Translations under genes and position numbers: made by a program
DNA from: an uncultured Mediterraneibacter sp.
GTDB lineage: Bacteria > Bacillota > Clostridia > Lachnospirales > Lachnospiraceae
NCBI GenBank assembly: GCA_934309345.1
Contig: CAKRDD010000007.1
Span: 77,073-141,072, forward strand
Length of the DNA: 64,000 bases
Reading direction: 5' to 3'
Part shown: one piece after another, positions 24,786 to 33,739 of the stretch
Layout of the letters: every line of letters starts with the position of its first letter
Position numbering within the stretch: position 1 is the first letter of the stretch
The notes under the pieces: generated by a model
What the model was told of the DNA's origin: nothing
Seen by the model: only the letters and a program-made list of their open reading frames with translations
Databases searched by the model: none

Positions 24786-25759
24786 TTTTCCTCGTTTTTC
24801 TCTTCTGCCGCTCTAAGCTGTCTTTCAATTAAAAGTGTCAGATTGTTGATCACATCATGCGGGGAACCTTTCATCGTAACACCGGCTGCTCTCACATGGC
24901 CGCCACCACCATAATATTTCGCTACCGCACTCACATCAACGATTTCCTTTGATCTAAGGCTTACTTTAAATGTCTGTGGCTCCAGCTCGTAGAGAAGGAT
25001 TGCAACCTCCACACCTCTTGTCTGACGCAATACGCTGACAATTCCATCCAGATCAGACGGTTTCGCTTGGAAGAACTCCATTTCTTTCAAACGTATCACT
25101 GAGACAACCGCTTTCTTGTTCAGGATCATCATGCTCTCAAGAAGTGCCTTTCCAAGCATCTGATTCTGAACATAGGACTTTTCAAAATACGTTCCGTCAA
25201 TGATCGCGCTTCCGTTGATTCCTTTTCTCAAAAGTGCAGCACCGACTTCCATTGTCTCCGGTGAAGTACAGGAATACTGGAATACTCCGGTATCATGCAC
25301 AATTCCCATATAAAGGAAAGATGCGATCTCTTTCGTAATCTTTTCCTCATCCAGCAGATGGAAAACAAGTTCAGAAGTAGAACTTGCATCCGGCACGATA
25401 TAATTCGTGTCTGCAAAAGACTCGTTACTGATGTGGTGATCCACACATAAAGTCTCCTTTGCATTCTGGAACACCGGCTCGGAAAAACCAAGACGTCTTG
25501 CGTCCCCACAATCCAGACTGATGAAAAGGTCATAAACTTTGCCTTCTACGATCTCATGCTTCGGCACATCCCTGTGTCCCATCATCTGAAATGCTTCCGG
25601 GATCTCCTCCAAATACAGGTCTGTCTCAATCTCCGGATAATAAGTGGTCAGATAAAGATATAATCCAAGTGTAGAACCAACGCAGTCCCCATCCGGACGA
25701 ATGTGTCCGCCAATGGCTACACTGTGTTTCCCTTTTAATACATCGTTTAATACGATCAT
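24782..25759 (-). CDS. nrnA: DHH-family bifunctional oligoribonuclease/PAP phosphatase
   Basis: NrnA-type phosphoesterase that degrades very short RNA and dephosphorylates pAp in Firmicutes. The 325-residue product has the DHH-family metal motifs HIRPDGDCVGST, SLDCGDARR and VDHHISNESFAD, and the DHHA1 motif GGGGHVRAAG near the C-terminus. It starts directly after rbfA, with no intervening bases, and overlaps truB by 4 bases. Confidence 0.94.
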   Translation of the reverse strand: MIVLNDVLKGKHSVAIGGHIRPDGDCVGSTLGLYLYLTTYYPEIETDLYLEEIPEAFQMMGHRDVPKHEIVEGKVYDLFISLDCGDARRLGFSEPVFQNAKETLCVDHHISNESFADTNYIVPDASSTSELVFHLLDEEKITKEIASFLYMGIVHDTGVFQYSCTSPETMEVGAALLRKGINGSAIIDGTYFEKSYVQNQMLGKALLESMMILNKKAVVSVIRLKEMEFFQAKPSDLDGIVSVLRQTRGVEVAILLYELEPQTFKVSLRSKEIVDVSAVAKYYGGGGHVRAAGVTMKGSPHDVINNLTLLIERQLRAAEEKNEEK

Positions 25760-26134
25760 CTATTCCTCAGCTCCATCCTTCAAATCTCTTGTCACTTCGT
25801 CAATTTTCTTGCTGATATTTACTCCATATTCAATGGACTGGTCTACGATAAATGTAATCTGTGGTGTGTTGCGCATATTCACTGTACGTGCAAGTTCTCT
25901 GCGGATATATCCCTCTGCACTCTGAAGACCTTTGATCGTATCTTCCTGTGCTTTCTTGTCTCCGAGAACACTGATATATGCCTTGCATGTCTTGAGATCC
26001 GGTGCTACTTCAACAGCAACAACAGATGTCAGCGGTGCAACACGTGGATCTTTGATCCCGCCACGCAGAATGTTGCTCAGCTCACGCTGTACTTCTGCGT
26101 TGACTCTTGTATTCTTAATACTGTTCTTTCTCAT
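25760..26134 (-). CDS. rbfA: 30S ribosome-binding factor A
   Basis: Late 30S assembly factor acting near the 5' end of 16S rRNA. The 124-residue protein has a KH-type fold with REDDERVAPL-like core (GIKDPRVAPLTSVVAVEVAP), CKAYISVLGD and RTVNMRNTPQITFIVDQSIE. It lies between infB and nrnA. The gap to infB holds a 7-base stem (26162-26197). Confidence 0.95.
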   Translation of the reverse strand: MRKNSIKNTRVNAEVQRELSNILRGGIKDPRVAPLTSVVAVEVAPDLKTCKAYISVLGDKKAQEDTIKGLQSAEGYIRRELARTVNMRNTPQITFIVDQSIEYGVNISKKIDEVTRDLKDGAEE

Positions 26135-26161
26135 GTTCTAACTCCTTTTTTATACAGAAAA

Positions 26162-26197
26162 GTTACTCCTGCAATGTATGACCCCTGCACGAGTAAC
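26162..26197. other. Intra-operon stem-loop between infB and rbfA
   Basis: GTTACTC and GAGTAAC face each other across a 22-base loop. There is no T run, so it is more likely a processing or stability hairpin than a terminator. Confidence 0.35.
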
Positions 26198-26253
26198 AAT
26201 TCTGTCACCTGCTGACGATCACAACACTCTGCAAATGTCAGCATCTTTTATTC

Positions 26254-28914
26254 TTACTTGCGTTCTGTCTCTACCATCTTATAGGCTTCAACCTGATCGC
26301 CTTCTTTAATGTCGTTGTAGTTCTCGAATACGAAACCACACTCATATCCTGTTCTGACTTCCTTCACGTCATCTTTGAAACGCTTCAGAGATGCCAGCGG
26401 TCCGTCGAATACAACGATTCCGTCACGGATCAGACGAACAGAACAGTTTCTCTCGAAGATACCGTCAAGCACATATGCACCTGCAATTGTTCCAACTCCT
26501 GATGCCTTGAATGTCTGACGTACTTCCGCATGACCGAGAACCTTCTCCTCGAAGACAGGATCCAGCATACCCTTCATGGCTGCCTCTACATCCTCGATCG
26601 CATTGTAGATAACTCTGTAAAGTCTTAAATCAACACCCTCGCGCTCAGCGATTTCTTTCGCTGTTGCATCCGGACGAACGTTAAATCCGATGATGATCGC
26701 ATTTGATGCAGATGCAAGGATAACGTCAGATTCGTTGATCGCACCAACACCGCCGTGGATGATCTTAACAACAACTTCATCGTTACTCAGCTTCAGAAGG
26801 CTCTGCTTGATTGCCTCTACAGATCCCTGAACATCAGCCTTAACAACAATGTCAAGTTCTTTCAGGTTACCTTCCTGGATCTGGTTGAACAGATCATCCA
26901 GAGACATCTTGGACTTCGTCTCTTCCAGAAGTTTTACCTTGTTCTGGGAAATAAATGTCTCTGCAAATGCTCTTGCTTCTTTATCAGAATCACATCCTAC
27001 GAATACTTCTCCTGCATTCGGAACATCGTTCAGACCAAGGATCTCAACCGGCTGGGACGGACCTGCTTCTTTCACACGTCTTCCCTTGTCATCCATCATC
27101 GCTCTTACACGACCATGAGCGCTTCCTGCTGCGATCGCATCTCCTACATGGAGTGTACCTTTCTGTACAAGAACTGTTGCAACAGATCCCTTACCTTTAT
27201 CAAGCTCAGCCTCGATCACAAGACCACGTGCCGCACGGTTCGGGTTCGCTTTCAGTTCCATAACCTCTGCTGTCAGAAGGATCATCTCAAGAAGATCCTG
27301 GATTCCTTCATGTGTATGCGCTGATACCGGAACAAAGATTGTGCTTCCGCCCCAGTCTTCCGGGATCAGTTCGTATTCTGTCAATTCCTGTTTTACACGT
27401 TCAACATTCGCACTTGGTTTATCGATCTTGTTGATTGCAACAATAATCTCAATTCCTGCTGCTTTCGCATGGTTGATCGCCTCAATTGTCTGTGGCATAA
27501 CACCGTCATCCGCAGCAACTACAAGGATTGCGATATCTGTAGAGTTTGCTCCACGCATACGCATTGCAGTAAATGCCTCATGTCCCGGTGTATCGAGGAA
27601 TGTGATCTTTTCTCCGTTGATCTCAACAACAGATGCACCGATGTGCTGTGTGATACCACCAGCCTCACGGCCTGTCACATTACTGTTACGGATCGCATCC
27701 AAAAGAGATGTCTTACCATGGTCAACATGACCCATAACACATACAACCGGAGGACGTTTTACCATAAGGCTTTCGTCTTCTTCATCCTCTTTCAGAAGTT
27801 CTTCGATCACATCTACAACTTCTTCTTTCTCACAGAGAACATCGAATTCCATTGCGATCTCTTCTGCTGTCTCGTAATCAACTTCCTGGTTTACAGTTAC
27901 GATCTTGCCCTGCATGAAAAGCTTCTTAACAATAACAGAAGGAACGATCTTCATCTTATCAGCAAGCTCTTTGATTGTAAGAACTTCCGGAATCACAATC
28001 TGTTTGATCTGCTCTTCCTGCTTCTCTTCCTTTACCTGTGGCTTCTTCACTTCCACTGCCGGTTTCTGCTTCTTGCCTTTTCTTCCTTTTCCTTCGAAAG
28101 CTTCATCTCTGTATTCTTTTTTCTTATTGTCTCTTTCTTTGTCTTTCGCTTTGTTTCTCTGTGTCTTCTGCTGTTCTACGATCGGTGCAGCGTCACTTCT
28201 GTCGTTTCTGCGATTGTCATTTCTTCTGTCAGAGCGCTGTCCCTGTCCACGTCCGTCTCTTCCGTCACGGTTCTCTCTTCCATCACGGTTGTCGCGTCCC
28301 TGGAATCCGTCACGTCCACCTCTGTCAGAACGCTGTCCGCGTCCGTCTCTGTCCTGACGTGGTCCTCTGTTTTCGCCTCTGTTCTCGCCATTGGAACGTC
28401 TGTCTCCAAATGGTTTCTGTCCCGGTCTGTCAGAACGTACCGGTCTTCCCTCACCACTCGGACGGCCTGTTCTTTCTGTTCTTGATCCCTGCGGTCTCTC
28501 AGAACGTGTTCCGTTCTGTGCCGGACGTGCCGGTCTGTCCTCTGCTGCACGAACCGGTCTTTCGCTTCTTGCTGCCGGTTTCTCTGTACGAGCCGGTTTT
28601 CCTTCACCGTTCGGACGGCTCTGTCCTGCTGCCGGACGTTTGCCCTCACCGTTTGGACGACCCTGGTTCTGTCCCTGACGTCCCTGTCCCGGTGCCGGAC
28701 GTTTTCCCTGCAGTCTGCTGCTGTTCTTTGAATTCTGTGGGCGAACTACAAATGCAAGATTTTTTTTCTTCGGAGCGCCCTCTTTTTCTGTTGTTTTATC
28801 TGCAGCCATCTCAGCATCTTTGCCTGCTGCTTCTCTTCTAATATCTTCTGCCACGTTATCCTCCCTGGTGTTTAAACTCTTTTTATTTTCACTCTGCATC
28901 TTCTCATCTGCCAT
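26254..28914 (-). CDS. infB: Translation initiation factor IF-2
   Basis: GTPase that places initiator tRNA on the 30S subunit. The 886-residue protein has a long Arg/Gly/Asp/Asn-rich low-complexity N-terminus (about residues 40-290), an IF2 N-domain (EVLTIKELADKMKIVPSVIV), then G1 GHVDHGKTSLLD, G3 DTPGHEAF, G4 NKID and the C-terminal domains ending in ECGFVFENYNDIKEGD. The biased composition of the N-terminal region generates long spurious frames on the opposite strand. It is embedded in the nusA operon. Confidence 0.98.
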   Translation of the reverse strand: MADEKMQSENKKSLNTREDNVAEDIRREAAGKDAEMAADKTTEKEGAPKKKNLAFVVRPQNSKNSSRLQGKRPAPGQGRQGQNQGRPNGEGKRPAAGQSRPNGEGKPARTEKPAARSERPVRAAEDRPARPAQNGTRSERPQGSRTERTGRPSGEGRPVRSDRPGQKPFGDRRSNGENRGENRGPRQDRDGRGQRSDRGGRDGFQGRDNRDGRENRDGRDGRGQGQRSDRRNDNRRNDRSDAAPIVEQQKTQRNKAKDKERDNKKKEYRDEAFEGKGRKGKKQKPAVEVKKPQVKEEKQEEQIKQIVIPEVLTIKELADKMKIVPSVIVKKLFMQGKIVTVNQEVDYETAEEIAMEFDVLCEKEEVVDVIEELLKEDEEDESLMVKRPPVVCVMGHVDHGKTSLLDAIRNSNVTGREAGGITQHIGASVVEINGEKITFLDTPGHEAFTAMRMRGANSTDIAILVVAADDGVMPQTIEAINHAKAAGIEIIVAINKIDKPSANVERVKQELTEYELIPEDWGGSTIFVPVSAHTHEGIQDLLEMILLTAEVMELKANPNRAARGLVIEAELDKGKGSVATVLVQKGTLHVGDAIAAGSAHGRVRAMMDDKGRRVKEAGPSQPVEILGLNDVPNAGEVFVGCDSDKEARAFAETFISQNKVKLLEETKSKMSLDDLFNQIQEGNLKELDIVVKADVQGSVEAIKQSLLKLSNDEVVVKIIHGGVGAINESDVILASASNAIIIGFNVRPDATAKEIAEREGVDLRLYRVIYNAIEDVEAAMKGMLDPVFEEKVLGHAEVRQTFKASGVGTIAGAYVLDGIFERNCSVRLIRDGIVVFDGPLASLKRFKDDVKEVRTGYECGFVFENYNDIKEGDQVEAYKMVETERK

Positions 28915-28971
28915 ATAAATCTACCTCCTTCAAGCAATCAACGGGGAACCTTTGTCTTCTACTCCCATTCA

Positions 28972-29289
28972 TCAGGTACGGGATTTCAGTTCTTTTAATA
29001 TTCCTTTTGCAAATCCTTCGTCTAATATCGCCAGAGATGCACGGAATTGTTTTCCCATCGCATGCCCCAAGGTATCTTTATCTCCATAAACTATCATCGG
29101 AACTTTATAAAATTCACACATATCACGGAATTTTTTCTTTGTATTATCTGAAGCGTCTTCTGCAACAACTACAAGGCTTGCTCTTCCGGACTTTGTCTGT
29201 CCTTCTGTCATAAATTCACCGCTTGCGCAGCGCCCTGCTTTCGTTGCCAGACTGATCAGAGACAGTACTTTATCTCTAGCCAATCTCAT
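28972..29289 (-). CDS. ylxQ: L7Ae-family RNA-binding protein (YlxQ)
   Basis: A 105-residue member of the L7Ae/L30e/S12e RNA-binding family; YlxQ-type proteins bind kink-turn RNA, but the cellular target here is unknown. It starts MRLARDKVLSLISLATKAGR and contains SLVVVAEDASDNTKKKF and KVPMIVYGDKDTLGHAMGK. The ATG at 29287-29289 lies inside the end of ylxR (14-base overlap), so a longer start further upstream is unlikely. Confidence 0.92.
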   Translation of the reverse strand: MRLARDKVLSLISLATKAGRCASGEFMTEGQTKSGRASLVVVAEDASDNTKKKFRDMCEFYKVPMIVYGDKDTLGHAMGKQFRASLAILDEGFAKGILKELKSRT

Positions 29290-29548
29290 CCATCTCCTTT
29301 TCCAGCCGTTCATATACTTCCTGCGGTATTGCCTGCTTAAAGGAACGCTCCAGTCCTCTGTTCTTCACAGCCCGCTCAAAACATGCCTTCTGCGGACAGA
29401 GATACGCTCCACGTCCGTTTTTCTTTCCGGTTGTGTCAACAACAAATTCTTCTTCCTCTGTTCTGAGGATCCGAATCAGTTCCTTCTTTGGTTTCATCTC
29501 GCCGCAGCCTACACATTTACGCATAGGTACTTTCTTCTTTACTGCCAA
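29276..29548 (-). CDS. ylxR: YlxR (DUF448) RNA-binding protein
   Basis: Small basic protein of the YlxR/RnpM family; the B. subtilis homologue has been reported to bind RNase P RNA. The 90-residue product carries the signature PMRKCVGCGEMKPKKELIRI and GRGAYLCPQKACFERA. I prefer the TTG at 29546-29548 (LAVKKKVPMRK), which has GGGAG 7 bases upstream; a GTG three codons earlier overlaps that site. It sits between nusA and ylxQ as usual. Confidence 0.9.
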   Translation of the reverse strand: MAVKKKVPMRKCVGCGEMKPKKELIRILRTEEEEFVVDTTGKKNGRGAYLCPQKACFERAVKNRGLERSFKQAIPQEVYERLEKEMDEIG

Positions 29549-29568
29549 ACAATTCACTCCCTCAGATC

Positions 29569-30765
29569 TTACTCTTCGTCTGTCTCAACGAATTCAATCT
29601 CATCTGCTCCGTCTTCGTCAGCTGCATCTGCCGGAACGCCATCGTACTCTTCTTCCTCTTCGCCGACTGTATAGCCTTCTTCTCCGACCATACCCATCTG
29701 CTCCATGTAGTTCTCCGGAAGATCTCCACACTCGATTGCCTGTGTCTCACTCTTGATATCGATCTTGTATCCTGTCAGGCGTGCTGCAAGTCTTGCATTC
29801 TGTCCTTCTTTACCGATTGCAAGAGAAAGCTGATAATCAGGAACGATAACTCCTGCAACCTTCTCATCAGGATCAGCCATAACAGAAATAACCTTCGCCG
29901 GGCTGAGTGCATTCTCAATCAGAAGTGCCGGGTTCTCATCCCAGTTGATGATATCAATCTTCTCACCACGAAGCTCTTTTACGACTGCATTTACTCTTGC
30001 ACCGTTCATACCAACACAGGCTCCGACCGGATCAACATTCGGATCATTAGACCATACAGCCATCTTTGTACGGGAACCAGCCTCACGGGCAATGCTCTTG
30101 ATCTCAACTGTTCCGTCCTTCACCTCTGCAACCTCTGATTCAAACAGACGTTTTACAAGTTCCGGATGTGTACGGGATACAAGGATCTTCGGTCCCTTTG
30201 GTGTGTTCTTAACTTCTACGATATAAAGCTTGATACGCTCTGTCGGCTCGAAATGCTCTCCTTTCACCTGCTCGTTCTCTGTAAGGATTGCATCCGCTTT
30301 TCCAAGATTCACACTGATATTCTTGCCAATATAACGCTGTACGATACCTGTTACGATATCCTTCTCTTTCTCGAAATACTGATCAAATACTGCCTTGCGC
30401 TCTTCTTCTCTGATCTTCTGAAGGATCAGGTTCTTTGCATTCTGTGTTGCAATACGTCCGAACTCCTTGGAATGAAGCTCAACCTGTGCGATATCTCCGA
30501 TATGAAGTGCCGGATTGATCTTCTCTGCATCCTCAAGGCTGATCTCGATTGCAGGATCAAATACTTCTTCTACAACTTCTCTCTCTGCATATACAGAGTA
30601 GTCACATGTATTGCGATCCATAATGATCTTGATGTTATCAGATGTTCCGAAATGGTTCTTACATGCACTTAAAAGTGAATTCTCAATGGCCTCCATCATG
30701 ACATCCTTGCTGATGTTCTTCTCTTTTTCAAGAATATCCAATGCTTCGAGTAATTCTGTGTTCAT
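29569..30765 (-). CDS. nusA: Transcription termination/antitermination protein NusA
   Basis: Binds RNA polymerase and nascent RNA to modulate pausing, termination and antitermination. The 398-residue protein has the N-terminal polymerase-binding domain, an S1 domain (EKDIVTGIVQRYIGKNISVN), and two KH domains (including DPVGACVGMNGARVNAVVKEL and LAIGKEGQNARLAARLTGYK). An acidic tail without the extra acidic repeats of E. coli NusA follows, as is normal in Firmicutes. Confidence 0.97.
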   Translation of the reverse strand: MNTELLEALDILEKEKNISKDVMMEAIENSLLSACKNHFGTSDNIKIIMDRNTCDYSVYAEREVVEEVFDPAIEISLEDAEKINPALHIGDIAQVELHSKEFGRIATQNAKNLILQKIREEERKAVFDQYFEKEKDIVTGIVQRYIGKNISVNLGKADAILTENEQVKGEHFEPTERIKLYIVEVKNTPKGPKILVSRTHPELVKRLFESEVAEVKDGTVEIKSIAREAGSRTKMAVWSNDPNVDPVGACVGMNGARVNAVVKELRGEKIDIINWDENPALLIENALSPAKVISVMADPDEKVAGVIVPDYQLSLAIGKEGQNARLAARLTGYKIDIKSETQAIECGDLPENYMEQMGMVGEEGYTVGEEEEEYDGVPADAADEDGADEIEFVETDEE

Positions 30766-30782
30766 TTTTCTTTCCTCCTAAA

Positions 30783-31250
30783 TTAAAAATCCAAAGCCTG
30801 ACGGATCAAAGCGATTTCTTTTCTGTCAAATGTCTGCTCTGTCTCATCTTCGTATGTGATGGTCACTGTGTTCTCATCATAACTCTTTAAAATTCCGACG
30901 AACTCTTTCTGTCGGTCGATCGCACGGTATGTGCGGATCTCTACTTCTTCTCCAAGATTTCTCTTGAAATCCTTCTCTTTCTTAAGTGGTCTTCCAAGTC
31001 CCGGAGAACTTACTTCAAAGATATAGGAGTCTTCAATATAATCCTTCTCATCAAGGATATCGGAGAATCTCCTGCTGACTGCCTCACAGTCATCCACGGC
31101 AATTCCGCCTGGTTTGTCAATATACGCGCGAAGGTACCAGGTACCTCCTTCTTTCACATATTCTACATCTACCAGCTCAAACCCGAGTTCCTCTATGATA
31201 GGCTCGAGAAGTGCTTCTGTCTGCTGTTCATAATCTTCTCTTCTGGACAC
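30783..31250 (-). CDS. rimP: Ribosome maturation factor RimP
   Basis: 30S assembly factor. The 155-residue protein shows LGFELVDVEYVKEGGTWYLR, YIDKPGGIAVDDCEAVSR and YIFEVSSPGLGRPLKKEKDF. The start is a GTG at 31248-31250 with AGGAG 11 bases upstream; no better ATG exists. It is the first gene of the nusA-infB operon. Confidence 0.95.
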   Translation of the reverse strand: MSRREDYEQQTEALLEPIIEELGFELVDVEYVKEGGTWYLRAYIDKPGGIAVDDCEAVSRRFSDILDEKDYIEDSYIFEVSSPGLGRPLKKEKDFKRNLGEEVEIRTYRAIDRQKEFVGILKSYDENTVTITYEDETEQTFDRKEIALIRQALDF

Positions 31251-31319
31251 GCTGCGTCAAACTCCTTTTCTTCTATAATATAGTTTGTGATCTGATTCAT
31301 AAAGAATTTTCCATATCAC

Positions 31320-31350
31320 CAAAGAAGAGTGAACTTTCGTCCACTCTTCT
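31320..31350 (-). other. GAAA-capped 12-bp hairpin between parC and rimP
   Basis: Minus-strand AGAAGAGTGGAC-GAAA-GTTCACTCTTCT forms a 12-base stem (one G-U pair) closed by a GNRA tetraloop, followed by only TTTGG. It lies 140 bases beyond the parC stop and about 25 bases downstream of a predicted promoter, so it may be a 5' leader hairpin of the rimP operon or a weak terminator. Confidence 0.5.
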
Positions 31351-31375
31351 GCCAATTCCTTATGTAACTATATTT

Positions 31376-31404
31376 ACTCTAGCACTTTTCTATGAGGAAA
31401 TCAA
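31376..31404 (-). promoter_or_regulatory. Candidate promoter of the rimP-nusA-infB operon
   Basis: Minus-strand TTGATT (31399-31404), 17-base spacer, TAGAGT (31376-31381). The -10 matches the consensus at four of six positions. Confidence 0.4.
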
Positions 31405-31487
31405 GGGGTTTTTGCACATTTTCTTACAATGCCTCAAAAAATCCCGTGACTTTTTTACTCTTTACTCCTCTGCTTCCGGTAAGACTT

Positions 31488-33728
31488 CTAACGGCTTTTT
31501 GTCCCTGTTCCATCCCGCTTCGCCAGTTTCAGGCGGTTCAACGAAACCGTCTTTTCTCCATAAGTAATCTTCGTCTCTGTTCCTTCTTCAAAAAGGTAAA
31601 CTTCTTCCAGTTCATCCTTCTTCTGAAGCTTGATTCCTCTGACACCGACAGCTGCTTTTTTCTTCTCCGGAACATCTGCAGACAAAAATCTCAGGAAATA
31701 TCCATTCTTCGTCTGAAGAACAACATTCTGCTGCTCCGTCACTACCTTCACTGCGACAAGCTTGTCTTCTTCCTGCAGCTTTGTTGCCGCGATCGTACGC
31801 TTGGATACCTGGAATTCGCTTCCATCCACACGCTTGATCATTCCCTGTGCTGTTGCAAACAATAATTTTGAATAACGCATCTGCTCTTCTTCACAGATCA
31901 TAACAACCTGTTCGTCACTGCTCGAATAATTACTTACATTATCAATCGGAATCCCTTTATCTCTGAACTTTCCATGCGGAAGGTCAAGTACCTTCACCTG
32001 ATGCATCTTGCCTTCATCTGTAAACAGACAGAGTTTTCCAATGTTCATGCAATGCACAATGTATTTGTTCTCTTTGTCTGCTGCTTCTTTATTCCTCTCA
32101 TAGACTCCGGTGTCTACTGTCTTCGCGTAACCAAAACGATCCATCAGAAAGACTACCTGCTGCTCTTCAATCTTCTTCTCTTCAAAAACAGCTTCTTCTG
32201 CATTCTCCACAACGGTACGACGCTTTCTTCCGAATTCTTTCTTGTAGCCGTCAAGCTCTTCCATGATCACACCTGCCATGGAATCATAGTTATTTAAAAT
32301 ATCTTCATAACGGGCAATATTTTCTAATGTCTTCTCATGCTCTTTCTGAAGTGCTTCAATCTCCAGACCGATCAGACGATAAAGACGCATCTCCAGAATC
32401 GCTGTCGCCTGACGTTCTGTAAAGCGGAGCATTGCCGCCATCTTTTTGGAAATCGCAGACTTGAACTTAATGTTTTCCGTCTCACCGTTTACCAGGCAGG
32501 CACGCGCATCTTTTACAGATTTACTTCCTCTTAAGATCTCAATGATCAGGTCGATCACATCACATGCTTTGATCAGACCTTCCTGAACTTCACTCTTCTC
32601 CCGCTCTTTGCCAAGCAGCGTTGTATATTTTCTTGTCGCAAGCTCAAACTGGAAATCCACATGATGCTCAATGATCTGCTTCAGACTCAAAGTCTCCGGT
32701 CTGCCATTTGCAACCGCCAGCATATTCACACCAAATGTATCTTCCAGACGTGTCTTCTTATAAAGCATGTTCTTCAGGTTCTCAACATCCGCACCACGCT
32801 TCAATTCGATCACGATACGGATTCCTTCTTTTGAAGACTGGTTTGAAATATCAACGATATCTGTCGTCTTCTTGGATTCCACAAGATTGCAGACATCGTT
32901 TAAGAACTTTCCAATCCCGGCTCCAATCATCGTGTATGGGATCTCTGTGATCACAAGCTGCTTCTTGCCACCTTTGAGTTCTTCCACTTCCACTTTTCCA
33001 CGCAGCTTGATCTTTCCCTGTCCGCTCTCATAGATTGCCGGAAGATCGTCCTTATTGACCACGATTCCTCCGGTTGGGAAATCCGGTCCTTTGATATATT
33101 TCATCAGCTGCTTTGTCGTGATCTTGTCATTCTTCATGTAAGCTTTGACCGCATCGATCACTTCGCAGAGATTATGTGTCGGGATACTTGTCGCCATACC
33201 GACTGCGATTCCTTCCGCACCATTGATCAGAAGGTTCGGCACACGCATCGGAAGCACAAGGGGTTCTTTCTCCGTCTCATCAAAGTTCGGGCCAAAATCA
33301 ATGACATTCTTATCAAGGTCAGCCAGACATACTTCCTGCGTGAACTTTGTAAGACGTGCCTCTGTATAACGCATCGCAGCAGCTCCGTCTCCCTCAATGG
33401 ATCCAAAGTTACCGTGTCCGTCCACAAGAACCTGTCCCTTCTTAAACTCCTGCGCCATCACTACAAGAGAATCGTAGATGGAACTGTCTCCATGTGGATG
33501 ATATTTACCCATCGTATCTCCGACAATACGTGCACTCTTACGATAAGGCTTATCATAACGGATACCAAGCTCGTACATATCATAAAGTGTACGACGCTGA
33601 ACCGGCTTGAGACCATCACGGACATCCGGAAGTGCTCTGGCGATAATAACACTCATCGCATAATCAATATAAGATTTCTTCATAAGGTCAGAATATTCTG
33701 TTCTTATGATCTGTGATTCATTACTCAT
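31488..33728 (-). CDS. parC: Type IIA topoisomerase subunit A, probably ParC
   Basis: Cuts and rejoins DNA for strand passage. The 746-residue protein has DGLKPVQRRTLYDMYELGIR, SARIVGDTMGKYHPHGDSSI and the active-site region AAAMRYTEARLTKF (catalytic Tyr in MRYTE), followed by the coiled-coil gate and a beta-pinwheel C-terminal domain. At the place where GyrA proteins have the QRRGGKG GyrA box, this protein reads HGKFRDKGIP, so it lacks the motif that allows negative supercoiling. Together with its shorter length and the parE partner 11 bases upstream, this favours topoisomerase IV over gyrase. Databases may still call it gyrA. Confidence 0.85.
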   Translation of the reverse strand: MSNESQIIRTEYSDLMKKSYIDYAMSVIIARALPDVRDGLKPVQRRTLYDMYELGIRYDKPYRKSARIVGDTMGKYHPHGDSSIYDSLVVMAQEFKKGQVLVDGHGNFGSIEGDGAAAMRYTEARLTKFTQEVCLADLDKNVIDFGPNFDETEKEPLVLPMRVPNLLINGAEGIAVGMATSIPTHNLCEVIDAVKAYMKNDKITTKQLMKYIKGPDFPTGGIVVNKDDLPAIYESGQGKIKLRGKVEVEELKGGKKQLVITEIPYTMIGAGIGKFLNDVCNLVESKKTTDIVDISNQSSKEGIRIVIELKRGADVENLKNMLYKKTRLEDTFGVNMLAVANGRPETLSLKQIIEHHVDFQFELATRKYTTLLGKEREKSEVQEGLIKACDVIDLIIEILRGSKSVKDARACLVNGETENIKFKSAISKKMAAMLRFTERQATAILEMRLYRLIGLEIEALQKEHEKTLENIARYEDILNNYDSMAGVIMEELDGYKKEFGRKRRTVVENAEEAVFEEKKIEEQQVVFLMDRFGYAKTVDTGVYERNKEAADKENKYIVHCMNIGKLCLFTDEGKMHQVKVLDLPHGKFRDKGIPIDNVSNYSSSDEQVVMICEEEQMRYSKLLFATAQGMIKRVDGSEFQVSKRTIAATKLQEEDKLVAVKVVTEQQNVVLQTKNGYFLRFLSADVPEKKKAAVGVRGIKLQKKDELEEVYLFEEGTETKITYGEKTVSLNRLKLAKRDGTGTKSR

Positions 33729-33739
33729 TCTTCTTCTCC

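Noticed and set aside
27469..28485. Long open frame on the plus strand (338 codons) opposite infB
   Set aside because: It mirrors the Arg/Gly/Asp-rich low-complexity part of IF-2; its product is a Ser/Phe/Val-rich shadow with no ribosome site and no family.
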